The notes under the pieces were generated by a model. That model was given only the letters and a program-made list of their open reading frames with translations. It had not been told where the DNA came from and ran no database searches. Of a stretch of DNA of 7,137 nt, positions 1-6,814 are shown in pieces; position 1 is the first letter of the stretch; every line of letters starts with the position of its first letter. The translations under genes were made by a program, and so were the position numbers. Location of the stretch: positions 1-7,137 of the forward strand of contig WTCI01000207.1 of NCBI GenBank assembly GCA_013138655.1, read 5' to 3'. Source of the DNA: Desulfuromonadaceae bacterium. Lineage in GTDB: Bacteria; Desulfobacterota; Desulfuromonadia; Desulfuromonadales; Geopsychrobacteraceae.

Positions 1-635
1 AGTAGGAAGGTCCCGGAGGCAGTGATCATTGGACCAATCGCCAGACCATCGAGCCCATCGGTCAGGTTAACGGCGTTGCTCGCTCCAACCATCACCAGCA
101 CCGCAAAGGGGATATAGAAAGGCCCCAGATCCGGGTGCACATTCTTGAAAAACGGCAAGCTCAGGCAGGTATCAAAGCCGCTGCTGCGATACATGATCAG
201 TGCGGCAATCAGCGCAATCAGAATTTGCCAGAATATTTTCTGCCGGGCCGAAATGCCGTCGCTGTTTTTTTTGACCACCTTGAGGTAATCATCGACAAAA
301 CCAATGGCCCCGTAACCGGCAGTCACCAGCAGGGTCACCCAGATATAGAGATTGCTCAGGTCGGCCCATAACAGGGTCGGCAGGATAATTGCCAGCAGAA
401 TCAAGGCACCACCCATGGTCGGCGTGCCTTCCTTGGTAAGGTGTGATTCCGGCCCAACCTTGCGGATCGACTGACCAATCTGCAGTTTTTGCAGGGTAGC
501 GATCAACCATGGGCCGAGGAGAAATGAGATCAGCAATGCGGTGATCGTCGCGTAAATTGTCCGGAACGTGATGAAACGGAAAACATAGAGTGCCGAAAAT
601 TCCGTATGGAGAGGATATAAAAGGTGATACAGCAC
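1..635 (-). CDS. mraY: Phospho-N-acetylmuramoyl-pentapeptide transferase MraY, 3' end missing (partial)
   Basis: MraY is a polytopic inner-membrane enzyme that transfers phospho-MurNAc-pentapeptide from UDP to undecaprenyl phosphate, giving lipid I. Reading from a GTG at 635, 211 codons are present of the roughly 360 usual for the family; the frame is intact and runs off the window at position 1. The N-terminus VLYHLLYPL is typical of MraY apart from the GTG. Further hallmarks are [16 protein letters not shown] (61-76), the magnesium-binding aspartate pair in GFVDDYLK (112-119, D115/D116), and [13 protein letters not shown] (187-199). Hydrophobic stretches at about 22-45, 76-92, 97-115, 136-150 and 172-190 fit the membrane segments. 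The third catalytic aspartate region and the HHHFE loop would lie beyond position 1. The start sits 3 bases after the murF stop. The many hydrophobic codons give no sign of frameshift or decay. Confidence 0.96.
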   Translation of the reverse strand, partial: MLYHLLYPLHTEFSALYVFRFITFRTIYATITALLISFLLGPWLIATLQKLQIGQSIRKVGPESHLTKEGTPTMGGALILLAIILPTLLWADLSNLYIWVTLLVTAGYGAIGFVDDYLKVVKKNSDGISARQKIFWQILIALIAALIMYRSSGFDTCLSLPFFKNVHPDLGPFYIPFAVLVMVGASNAVNLTDGLDGLAIGPMITASGTFL

Positions 636-638
636 CTG

Positions 639-2033
639 TCAACTCCCTTGCTGCGTATTCGGCAGCGGTTCGGCGGCATTGCGTAGGGCATCTGCCACCC
701 GATCCAGTTTTACCCCTCGCGAACCTTTGACTAATATCCTGTCCCCCGGCCGTTGCTGTTGCTGCATAAAATCGATTACGGCAGCAGCATCGGGCAGCTG
801 AACCATTTGACCGGTCTTTAATCCGGCAGCGGCGGCACCCTGACAGATATCTGCAGCATATACCCCGACGGCAATCAGCAAATCGACAATCTCGGCAGCC
901 TTGCCACCAACCGCCTGGTGCAACTGTGCCGCTCCTTCGCCCAACTCAAGCATGTCTCCCAGCACGGCCACGCGCCGCCCTTGCCCTTTCAGTGTCGCCA
1001 GAGCATCAAGAGCGGCTGCCACCGACAAGGGGTTCGCGTTATAGCTGTCATCCAGCAACAACCCACCACAGGGGAGCGGACAAAGGTTCATGCGGCCCTG
1101 GATTGGTCTGAAACTGCGCAAACCTTCAGCAATCTTCTCCAGCGGAACTTTCAAAACCAATGCCGCAGCTGCCGCAGCCAGGGCATTTGAAACATTATGC
1201 CGGCCTGGAACCGGGACATGAATGGCCTGACGCTGATCCTCGTACAACAGTTCGAACTCCAGGGTTTCTGCTGTCACAGCGATCTTTTCAGCCCTCACCT
1301 GTGCCTGTGCAGACAACCCGTAAGTCAACTTATAGACGCCGTTGGCAACCGGCAGGCTGGCAACCCGGCGGTCATCCAGATTGATAACAGCAGTGCCGCC
1401 ATGCAGCCCGGCAAACAGTTCCCCTTTGGCTCGGGAAACACCATCCAACCCGTGCAGAGTATCCAGATGAGCCTGACCGATATTGGTAATCAAACCGAGG
1501 GTCGGTTGAGCGATCTCCGTCAACCGTTCTATTTCCCCGAGATTGTTTGTCCCCATCTCCAGAACGGCCCACTGATCATCCTGCTTCAGGTTGAAAATCG
1601 TCAGCGGCAAACCGATCAGGTTGTTAAAGTTTCCGGCCGTTTTTAAACCCGGGCCAACCTGTTCCAGAATTGCCGCCAGCATCTCCTTGGTCGTCGTTTT
1701 TCCAGCTGAACCGGTGATTGCCACCAACGGTCCTCTCAACTGTAATCGATAGGTTGCCGCCAGATCACCCAGGGCCTGCAGGGTGCTTGCAACCCTGACC
1801 ACCGGGACACTCAGACCTTCAATCACCTCTTCGCTCAAACAGGCCGCAGCACCGTTTTTAACCGCCTGGCTGATATAATCGTGGCCATCAAAATATTCGC
1901 CGCGCAACGGGATAAAGAGCGCGCCCGGCGTCATATTCCGGCTATCGGTGGACACACCACTGAGCGCACAATTGCTCTTCTTTCCGGAAAACTCCCCGGC
2001 GGTTATTCGGGCGACCCGTTCAAGATCAAACAT
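639..2033 (-). CDS. murF: UDP-MurNAc-tripeptide:D-alanyl-D-alanine ligase MurF
   Basis: MurF attaches the D-Ala-D-Ala dipeptide to the UDP-MurNAc-tripeptide made by MurE, completing the soluble pentapeptide precursor that MraY uses. With the start at 2033 the product has 464 residues (E. coli MurF has 452). Visible motifs: DSRNMTPGALFIPLRGEYFDGH (about 30-51), the ATP loop TGSAGKTTTKEML (107-119), NFNNLIGLP (135-143), EMGTNNLGEI (159-168), TNIGQAHLD (183-191), SRAKGELF with K203 at the site of the carbamylated lysine, GRHNVSNALAA (277-287), DDSYNANP (328-335), GDMLELG (359-365) and VKGSRG (435-440). NFNN and YNANP separate MurF from MurE and MurC/D. A start at 2045 would add four residues but lacks a ribosome binding site; MFDLERVARI is the more typical N-terminus. 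The gene overlaps the murE stop by 8 bases and ends 3 bases before mraY, in the same reading frame. Confidence 0.97.
   Translation of the reverse strand: MFDLERVARITAGEFSGKKSNCALSGVSTDSRNMTPGALFIPLRGEYFDGHDYISQAVKNGAAACLSEEVIEGLSVPVVRVASTLQALGDLAATYRLQLRGPLVAITGSAGKTTTKEMLAAILEQVGPGLKTAGNFNNLIGLPLTIFNLKQDDQWAVLEMGTNNLGEIERLTEIAQPTLGLITNIGQAHLDTLHGLDGVSRAKGELFAGLHGGTAVINLDDRRVASLPVANGVYKLTYGLSAQAQVRAEKIAVTAETLEFELLYEDQRQAIHVPVPGRHNVSNALAAAAAALVLKVPLEKIAEGLRSFRPIQGRMNLCPLPCGGLLLDDSYNANPLSVAAALDALATLKGQGRRVAVLGDMLELGEGAAQLHQAVGGKAAEIVDLLIAVGVYAADICQGAAAAGLKTGQMVQLPDAAAVIDFMQQQQRPGDRILVKGSRGVKLDRVADALRNAAEPLPNTQQGS
643..649 (-). promoter_or_regulatory. Ribosome binding site of mraY, inside the end of murF
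   Basis: AAGGGAG on the minus strand lies 7 bases before a GTG at 633-635, within the last murF codons. It supports GTG as the mraY start. No ATG near the start is in frame, and the preceding in-frame codon but one is the murF stop. Confidence 0.75.
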
Positions 2034-3546
2034 GTTCCGCCTCATCTGCAGCAGCCGGTAACTTCAGCGCCTGCGAAAGCTCTTCCCGGTCATCGAAATG
2101 GATTTTAGTCGTCCCAAGAATCTGGTAATCCTCATGTCCTTTACCGGCCAACAGCAGCAGGTCTCCGGGTTTCACCAGGCCGGCAGCAAAATTGATCGCC
2201 TGACGTCGGTCGGGGATGACGATAAAACCACGCTCCCCGGCAGCGACCTGCACGAAACTCAATTCCACAGCCCCGGCGGCCACGGCTCCAACCTTGACCT
2301 GTTCAAGGATCTGCAGCGGATCTTCGGTCCGCGGATTATCAGACGTAAACACCGTCAGATTCGAGTAATTGACAGCTGCCGCCGCCATCACCGGACGCTT
2401 GCGGGGGTCACGGTCGCCACCACAGCCAACCAGAGTAATCAGCCGTTTCGCTTCAAGCTGCGACAGCGTCGACAGCACCTGTTCCAAGGCATCTCCGGTA
2501 TGTGCGTAGTCAACCAGGGCCAGAACATCCCTGCTGTTCTCTACCCGCTGCAAACGACCCGGAACCTGTGGAGCTGCTGCTAAACCAGCGGCAATCACAT
2601 CATTGTCGATGTTCAGGGCCTGGGCCGCACTAACCGTTGCCAGCAGATTACTGACATTGAAATGCCCGATTAAATTACTGTCGATGTGCAGCTGCCCGCT
2701 TGGCGTACAGACTGTTCCAAAAATTCCGTCACGCCCGACACTCATCTCAAGAGGATGCACCTGAGCCTTTTCGCTCAGACCAAAACTGCTCCACAATTTA
2801 TTCTCCTTCAGCAACTGGGACCCGAATCCATCATCCAGATTGATGGTCCCCGCCCCCTGCCCCAGCAGCTCACTGAACAGCCGCCGTTTGCTGGCAAAAT
2901 AATTATCGAGATTCTGATGATAATCCAGGTGCTCCGGTGTCAGGTTGGTGAAAATTGCCAGGTCAAAACTGATACCGTCGACCCGGTGCTGTTCCAGTGC
3001 ATGTGAAGAAACTTCCATGATAAAGGCATCAGCACCCTGCCGGCGGAACTGGCCCATCATCCGCATCAACTGCAACGATTCCGGAGTCGTATGCGAGGAC
3101 TCCAGCCGCTCATCGGCAAAGCGGTATTCAACCGTGCCGAAAACCGCAGGCCGGTACCCTGCTCGCTTGAGAACAGCTTCGAGAAGATAGGTGACCGTGG
3201 TCTTACCGTTGGTTCCGGTGACCCCGATCACCGGCACATCATCAGTCGGATGGCCATGGTATTCATCCGCCATTTGCGCCATCACCCTGCGGACGTTGGC
3301 CACTTGGACAAAGCAGACATTACCGGGAGTTTCGGCGGGGATTCGCTCGCTAACGACGGCAACCGCGCCACGCTTAACCGCTTGCTGAATAAAATCGAAA
3401 CCATCGACGCTGAGACCGGGCAGGGCGAAAAAGACCGAGCCTTTTTCCACCCGCCTCGAGTCATAGGCCAGGCTGGAGATGATCAGCTCACTCGGACCGA
3501 TCTTTTGCTCTATCTCAATGGCTTTCAGCAGCCGTGCAAATTCCAT
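2026..3546 (-). CDS. murE: UDP-MurNAc-L-Ala-D-Glu:meso-diaminopimelate ligase MurE
   Basis: MurE is the cytoplasmic ATP-dependent ligase that adds the third stem-peptide residue to UDP-MurNAc-L-Ala-D-Glu. The 506-residue product has the three Mur-ligase domains. The N-terminal UDP-substrate domain includes YDSRRVEKGSVFFALPG (28-44). The central ATPase has the P-loop GVTGTNGKTTVTY (108-120), SHTTPE (151-156), EVSSHAL (178-184), TNLTPEHLDYH (200-210) and a lysine at 220 in the position of the carbamylated lysine (FASKRRLF). The C-terminal domain has DYAHTGDAL (346-354), GCGGDRDPRKRP (375-386), DNPR at 403-406 and GKGHE at 468-472. DNPR is the signature of meso-diaminopimelate-specific MurE, so a Gram-negative-type A1-gamma peptidoglycan is expected. 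I chose the ATG at 3546 because it overlaps the ftsI stop (TGATG) and has a Shine-Dalgarno. The gene ends 8 bases inside murF. Confidence 0.97.
   Translation of the reverse strand: MEFARLLKAIEIEQKIGPSELIISSLAYDSRRVEKGSVFFALPGLSVDGFDFIQQAVKRGAVAVVSERIPAETPGNVCFVQVANVRRVMAQMADEYHGHPTDDVPVIGVTGTNGKTTVTYLLEAVLKRAGYRPAVFGTVEYRFADERLESSHTTPESLQLMRMMGQFRRQGADAFIMEVSSHALEQHRVDGISFDLAIFTNLTPEHLDYHQNLDNYFASKRRLFSELLGQGAGTINLDDGFGSQLLKENKLWSSFGLSEKAQVHPLEMSVGRDGIFGTVCTPSGQLHIDSNLIGHFNVSNLLATVSAAQALNIDNDVIAAGLAAAPQVPGRLQRVENSRDVLALVDYAHTGDALEQVLSTLSQLEAKRLITLVGCGGDRDPRKRPVMAAAAVNYSNLTVFTSDNPRTEDPLQILEQVKVGAVAAGAVELSFVQVAAGERGFIVIPDRRQAINFAAGLVKPGDLLLLAGKGHEDYQILGTTKIHFDDREELSQALKLPAAADEAEHV
2040..2043 (-). 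promoter_or_regulatory. Ribosome binding site that decides the murF start
   Basis: GAGG on the minus strand lies 6 bases before the ATG at 2031-2033, inside the end of murE. The other in-frame ATG (2043-2045) partly coincides with this motif and has no purine-rich sequence upstream, so the downstream ATG is preferred. Confidence 0.65.
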
Positions 3547-5510
3547 CAAATAACCTTTCGAGCTCCGAGCCGAGCCCAAGCCTCTTTACCGTAACGGATT
3601 TTTGCTCCTGGTGATGGTGACTGTTCAACCACCTGACCGCTGCCGGACAATTTCAGATTCAAGTGTTTCTGCTGCATTGTCAGCAAAACCTGACGATAGC
3701 TCATACCACGCAAATCGGGCATCCGCAACCCAACGGTCGACTCGTCATCCGGCAGCAGTGGCGCCAGATCGGGAAGCGGCTCCATGACCGCAGTTTCTAC
3801 CGTCAGAGAGGCAAACGAACCTTTCGGCAGAATGTTCAAATGACTGAGAGACTGTTCGGCAATTCTCGCAAACACCGGAGCAGCCACCAAACCACCGTAG
3901 GCCTTGCCTTCCGGCTCATCGACAGTGACTGAAATCACCAGGGCCGGGAGATCCGCCGGCACGAAACCGATAAAGGAAGAGACCCGTTTGTCCGGAGAGT
4001 AACCACCGGTCACCGTATCAACCTTCTGGGCGGTACCGGTCTTCCCCGCCACCCGATACCCGGTCAAGGCCGCTCTGGTTCCGGTGCCGCCCGGTTCGGT
4101 CACGGAAACCATCATATCCCGCACAGTTTCAGCGGTTCGTTCCGAGATGACCCGGTGCCGCACCTGCGGCAGCAGATGCTGAACGGTGTGACCTTCAGCA
4201 TCAGTGATCCGCTCAACCAGGTAGGGCTCCATCAACAAACCGCCGTTAGCGATCACCGACATCGCTGTGGCAATTTGAATCGGGGTGACACTCAGACCCT
4301 GGCCGAAGGAAATCGCCGCGAGATCAATTTCAAACCAGCGCGAAGGTGGGCGTAACATCCCACGCGCCTCGCCCGGCAGATCAAGACCGGTCACGGCATT
4401 AAAGCCGAAGTCAGTTATGTAGGAATAAAAACGCTCCCGCTCCAAGACCTTCCCCAGCTTGGCAAAGCCGATATTACTACTGTATTTGAGCATCTCCTCC
4501 AAGGTCAATTTCCGGTAGCCTTTGTGGTCGCGGATAGTTTTGCCACCGACCTCGTAACGACCATTTTCGCAATCGGTCTTCTGGTTGAGACGGACCAAAC
4601 CTTCTTCCAGGATTCCGGCCAACAGGAACGGCTTAAACGTTGATCCCGGCTCGTACATATCGCAAACGGCCCGGTTACGCCGTGCACCGGCACGAAAGTT
4701 TCCAGGCGAATTCGGGTTGTAATCGGGCTGGCTGGCCATGGCGAGGATTTTCCCACTGGCCGGTTCCATCATCACAACAGTCCCGCCAATGGCCTTCCTC
4801 TCCTTGACAACTTTGGCGAGCTCTTTTTCGGCGATATATTGCAGACTGCGATCAAGAGTCAACTGCAGGTTATAGCCCGGATCTCCACCCTGAACCAACT
4901 GATCAGCGGTCGCCATACCTCGACCGCGGGCATCACGTTGCGAAAACAGCCGTCCCGGTTCTCCCTGCAACATCTGATCATATTCCAGCTCAACCCCCTC
5001 CAACCCTTTAGGATCGAGACCGGTAAAACCGATGACGTGAGCCCCGATACTTGCCTGGGGATAAAAACGTTTGTGTTCGGTTACAAACTGCAGACCGGGA
5101 AGCTTCAGTTTGCGAACCCGAGAGCCGACTTCCGGATCGAGTTTACGCTTGATCCAGACAAATCTTTTCTTTTTCGTTAACAGCTTAATCAGCTCTGCCT
5201 TTGCCATTTCCAATGGTCTTGCCAGTTTAGCCGCAACCTCTTTCGGCTTTTTGATCAACAACGGATCAGCAAACAGCGACTCAGCATCGAGACTGAGCGC
5301 CAGGGGATCACCGTTGCGATCCAGAATACTACCGCGCTGTGGAGCCAACTGGATCACCCGCTGCCGCTGCTGGTCGGCACGCTCCTGGAGCTTCGGGGCC
5401 TGCACCACCTGCAAATAATAAGCACGCCCGCCGACCAGCAGAAAAACGGCAATAAACAGGGCGCCGAACAGGCGGATGCGGATTTGAATTCCACGCTCCA
5501 TATTCGCCAT
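3546..5510 (-). CDS. ftsI: Septal peptidoglycan D,D-transpeptidase FtsI/PBP3 with a C-terminal PASTA domain
   Basis: This is a class B penicillin-binding protein that cross-links septal peptidoglycan with FtsW. The 654-residue product has one N-terminal signal anchor (about 13-30). The PBP dimerisation domain includes QRGSILDRNGDPLA (58-71) and HVIGFTG (158-164). The transpeptidase domain has all three active-site motifs: STFK with the acylated serine at 290 and lysine at 293, SSN at 344-346, and KTGT at 490-493. After a linker (about 560-595) a single PASTA-like domain ends the protein (about 596-650: MPDLRGMSYRQ, then VVEQSPSPGAKI). The length exceeds the 588 residues of E. coli PBP3, mainly because of this tail. 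The ATG at 5510 overlaps the ftsL stop by 1 base. A TTG immediately upstream at 5513 and an in-frame ATG at 5501 are alternatives, and the Shine-Dalgarno is weak, so the exact start is moderately certain. Its stop overlaps murE in the same TGATG fashion. Confidence 0.96.
   Translation of the reverse strand: MANMERGIQIRIRLFGALFIAVFLLVGGRAYYLQVVQAPKLQERADQQRQRVIQLAPQRGSILDRNGDPLALSLDAESLFADPLLIKKPKEVAAKLARPLEMAKAELIKLLTKKKRFVWIKRKLDPEVGSRVRKLKLPGLQFVTEHKRFYPQASIGAHVIGFTGLDPKGLEGVELEYDQMLQGEPGRLFSQRDARGRGMATADQLVQGGDPGYNLQLTLDRSLQYIAEKELAKVVKERKAIGGTVVMMEPASGKILAMASQPDYNPNSPGNFRAGARRNRAVCDMYEPGSTFKPFLLAGILEEGLVRLNQKTDCENGRYEVGGKTIRDHKGYRKLTLEEMLKYSSNIGFAKLGKVLERERFYSYITDFGFNAVTGLDLPGEARGMLRPPSRWFEIDLAAISFGQGLSVTPIQIATAMSVIANGGLLMEPYLVERITDAEGHTVQHLLPQVRHRVISERTAETVRDMMVSVTEPGGTGTRAALTGYRVAGKTGTAQKVDTVTGGYSPDKRVSSFIGFVPADLPALVISVTVDEPEGKAYGGLVAAPVFARIAEQSLSHLNILPKGSFASLTVETAVMEPLPDLAPLLPDDESTVGLRMPDLRGMSYRQVLLTMQQKHLNLKLSGSGQVVEQSPSPGAKIRYGKEAWARLGARKVI
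3554..3558 (-). promoter_or_regulatory. Ribosome binding site of murE, inside the end of ftsI
   Basis: AAAGG on the minus strand lies 7 bases before the ATG at 3544-3546, inside the last codons of ftsI. It supports that ATG over an in-frame ATG at 3577-3579, which would add 11 residues absent from typical MurE proteins. Confidence 0.7.
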
Positions 5511-5827
5511 CAATCAATCCGAATAATCTGACCGGAAACAGGCGGCCGCAAACCAAGTTCTTTTCGTGCCAGCCCTTCGATCCGGGTGTCACGGGACAGG
5601 TAGGCGGCCTCCAATTTCAACTGTTTGATCTGCTGTTGTCCCAGACGAATCTGTTTTTCGAGACCGGAGATATTGTATTCAAGGTTGATGGCGTGAATGC
5701 GCGACCAGACAAAAACCAAGGAAAGCAACGAAACAAGAACAATGGCGGCAAACACCGGGGCGATTCGTGGACGATGCAGAGAGAATCCATTGATCTTGAT
5801 AAGAGTTCTCGACAGAGTTTCCGGCAT
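5510..5827 (-). CDS. ftsL: Cell division protein FtsL
   Basis: FtsL is a small bitopic membrane protein of the septal FtsQLB complex, which activates the FtsW-FtsI peptidoglycan synthase. The 105-residue product has the expected build: a short basic N-terminus (HRPRIAP, 18-24), one hydrophobic transmembrane segment at about residues 24-41, then a periplasmic coiled coil at about 44-80 (leucine/isoleucine-spaced, rich in Q and K). The coiled coil is followed by the DTRIEGLARKELGL segment (80-93), which resembles the conserved end of FtsL/DivIC-type proteins. Sequence conservation in this family is low, so the call rests on topology, length and position between rsmH and the septal PBP gene. The start is set by a strong Shine-Dalgarno. 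The stop TGA shares its A with the ftsI ATG (TGATG), which suggests coupled synthesis of two proteins that act together. Confidence 0.9.
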   Translation of the reverse strand: MPETLSRTLIKINGFSLHRPRIAPVFAAIVLVSLLSLVFVWSRIHAINLEYNISGLEKQIRLGQQQIKQLKLEAAYLSRDTRIEGLARKELGLRPPVSGQIIRID

Positions 5828-5832
5828 GAGTG

Positions 5833-5839
5833 CCTCCCC
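5833..5839 (-). promoter_or_regulatory. Strong ribosome binding site of ftsL
   Basis: On the minus strand GGGGAGG ends 5 bases before the ftsL ATG (5825-5827), a near-ideal Shine-Dalgarno sequence. It lies in the only true intergenic spacer of the window (5828-5869, 42 bases), where ftsL cannot rely on overlap with the preceding stop codon. It also fixes the ftsL start. I see no promoter or terminator in this spacer. Confidence 0.85.
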
Positions 5840-5869
5840 GATTTTTTCTGCGTACTGCCGGTTGACAGT

Positions 5870-6811
5870 TCAGCAGCGTTCAACCGCCCGCAACATGGCG
5901 CTGCGCGAGCGAACATTCTTTTCAATTTCTTCGGCCCCGGCACGAACGCCCTTGCGGGTCAACCGCTTGACCAACGGTACCCGATGACACTGACAGATCG
6001 GCAACCGTGGTGGACAGATGCAACCTTTGGCCCGATCGCGAAACAGCTGCTTGACGATCCGGTCCTCAAGGGAGTGAAAGCTGATAACCACCAGCCGACC
6101 CCCCGGCTTCAGGAGTTCGATCCCGGCAGCCACGCCGTTACGAACTTGCTCCAGCTCTTCATTGACGTGAATTCGCAAGGCCTGAAAAACCCGCGTTGCC
6201 GGATGGATTCTGCCCGGCCTGTTCCCGCCGGGGACGACTTGCCGAACCAATTGGGCCAACTCCCCGGTACGGACGATGGGAGTCTCTTTCCGCTGGGCAA
6301 CGATCTTGCGAGCGATTTTTCGACTGAACCGCTCTTCACCATACTCGAAAAAAATGCGGACCAGCTCTGCCTCTTCGGCCTGATTAATCACCTCGGCAGC
6401 AGTGATACCAGCCTGTGGATTCATGCGCATGTCAAGCGGGGCATCGTAGCGAAACGAGAAACCCCGTTCCGGGGTATCCAGTTGATGGGAGGAAACCCCA
6501 AGATCAAGGAGCATGCCATCGAGACAATCAATCCCAAGTTGCCGAAGAACAGTCGCCGCCTGATCAAAGGTGGCATGTTGCAGCTCGACTCGCCCGGCGA
6601 ATGGAGTCAAAACCTCTGCCGCCTTTTGCAATGCTGCCGGATCCCGATCAAGACCGACCAACCGGCAGCCGGGGGCTGCTTCAAGAATCAATCTTGCATG
6701 TCCGGCGCCGCCGAGAGTGCCGTCCAGGTAGACCCCATCAGGTTTCGGCTCAAGCCAGCGCAACACCTCTTCGGGCATCACCGACTGATGTTCAAAGGCC
6801 GCTGCGGTCAT
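5870..6811 (-). CDS. rsmH: 16S rRNA m4C1402 N4-methyltransferase RsmH (MraW)
   Basis: RsmH uses S-adenosylmethionine to methylate the N4 of cytidine 1402 of 16S rRNA in the ribosomal decoding centre. The 313-residue product has the family's usual length. Visible motifs, in order: HQSVMPEEV (8-16), the SAM-binding glycine loop DGTLGGAGH (30-38), GLDRD (53-57), DLGVSSHQLD (103-112), RGFSFR (116-121), PLDMRM (125-130), EYGEERFSRKIA (156-167), HPATRVFQALRIHVNEEL (203-220), ISFHSLEDRIVK (243-254) and RSRSAMLR (301-308). A cysteine-rich stretch, CICPP...CQC (264-275), is common in this family. The ATG at 6811 lies 3 bases past the mraZ stop and gives the expected MraW N-terminus. Its Shine-Dalgarno is modest (GGGG, about 9 bases upstream), so coupling to mraZ translation is likely. 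A 42-base gap separates the gene from ftsL. Confidence 0.97.
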   Translation of the reverse strand: MTAAAFEHQSVMPEEVLRWLEPKPDGVYLDGTLGGAGHARLILEAAPGCRLVGLDRDPAALQKAAEVLTPFAGRVELQHATFDQAATVLRQLGIDCLDGMLLDLGVSSHQLDTPERGFSFRYDAPLDMRMNPQAGITAAEVINQAEEAELVRIFFEYGEERFSRKIARKIVAQRKETPIVRTGELAQLVRQVVPGGNRPGRIHPATRVFQALRIHVNEELEQVRNGVAAGIELLKPGGRLVVISFHSLEDRIVKQLFRDRAKGCICPPRLPICQCHRVPLVKRLTRKGVRAGAEEIEKNVRSRSAMLRAVERC

Positions 6812-6814
6812 TTA

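Noticed and set aside
619..637. The hairpin with a T run at the mraY start as an intrinsic terminator
   Set aside because: The stem is only 5 bp, the T run has four bases, and it lies inside a coding sequence that must be transcribed through.
289..642. A 117-codon minus-strand open frame overlapping the start of mraY
   Set aside because: It is out of frame with the clear MraY reading and shows no family motif.
2098..2583. Plus-strand open frames opposite murE and murF (also 3091-3594 and 1197-1646)
   Set aside because: All lie opposite strongly conserved ligase motifs and show no domain, start signal or coding character of their own.
5828..5869. A TTGACA on the plus strand at the end of rsmH as a possible antisense promoter
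   Set aside because: No -10-like hexamer follows at 16-18 bases; the area downstream is GC-rich rsmH coding sequence.
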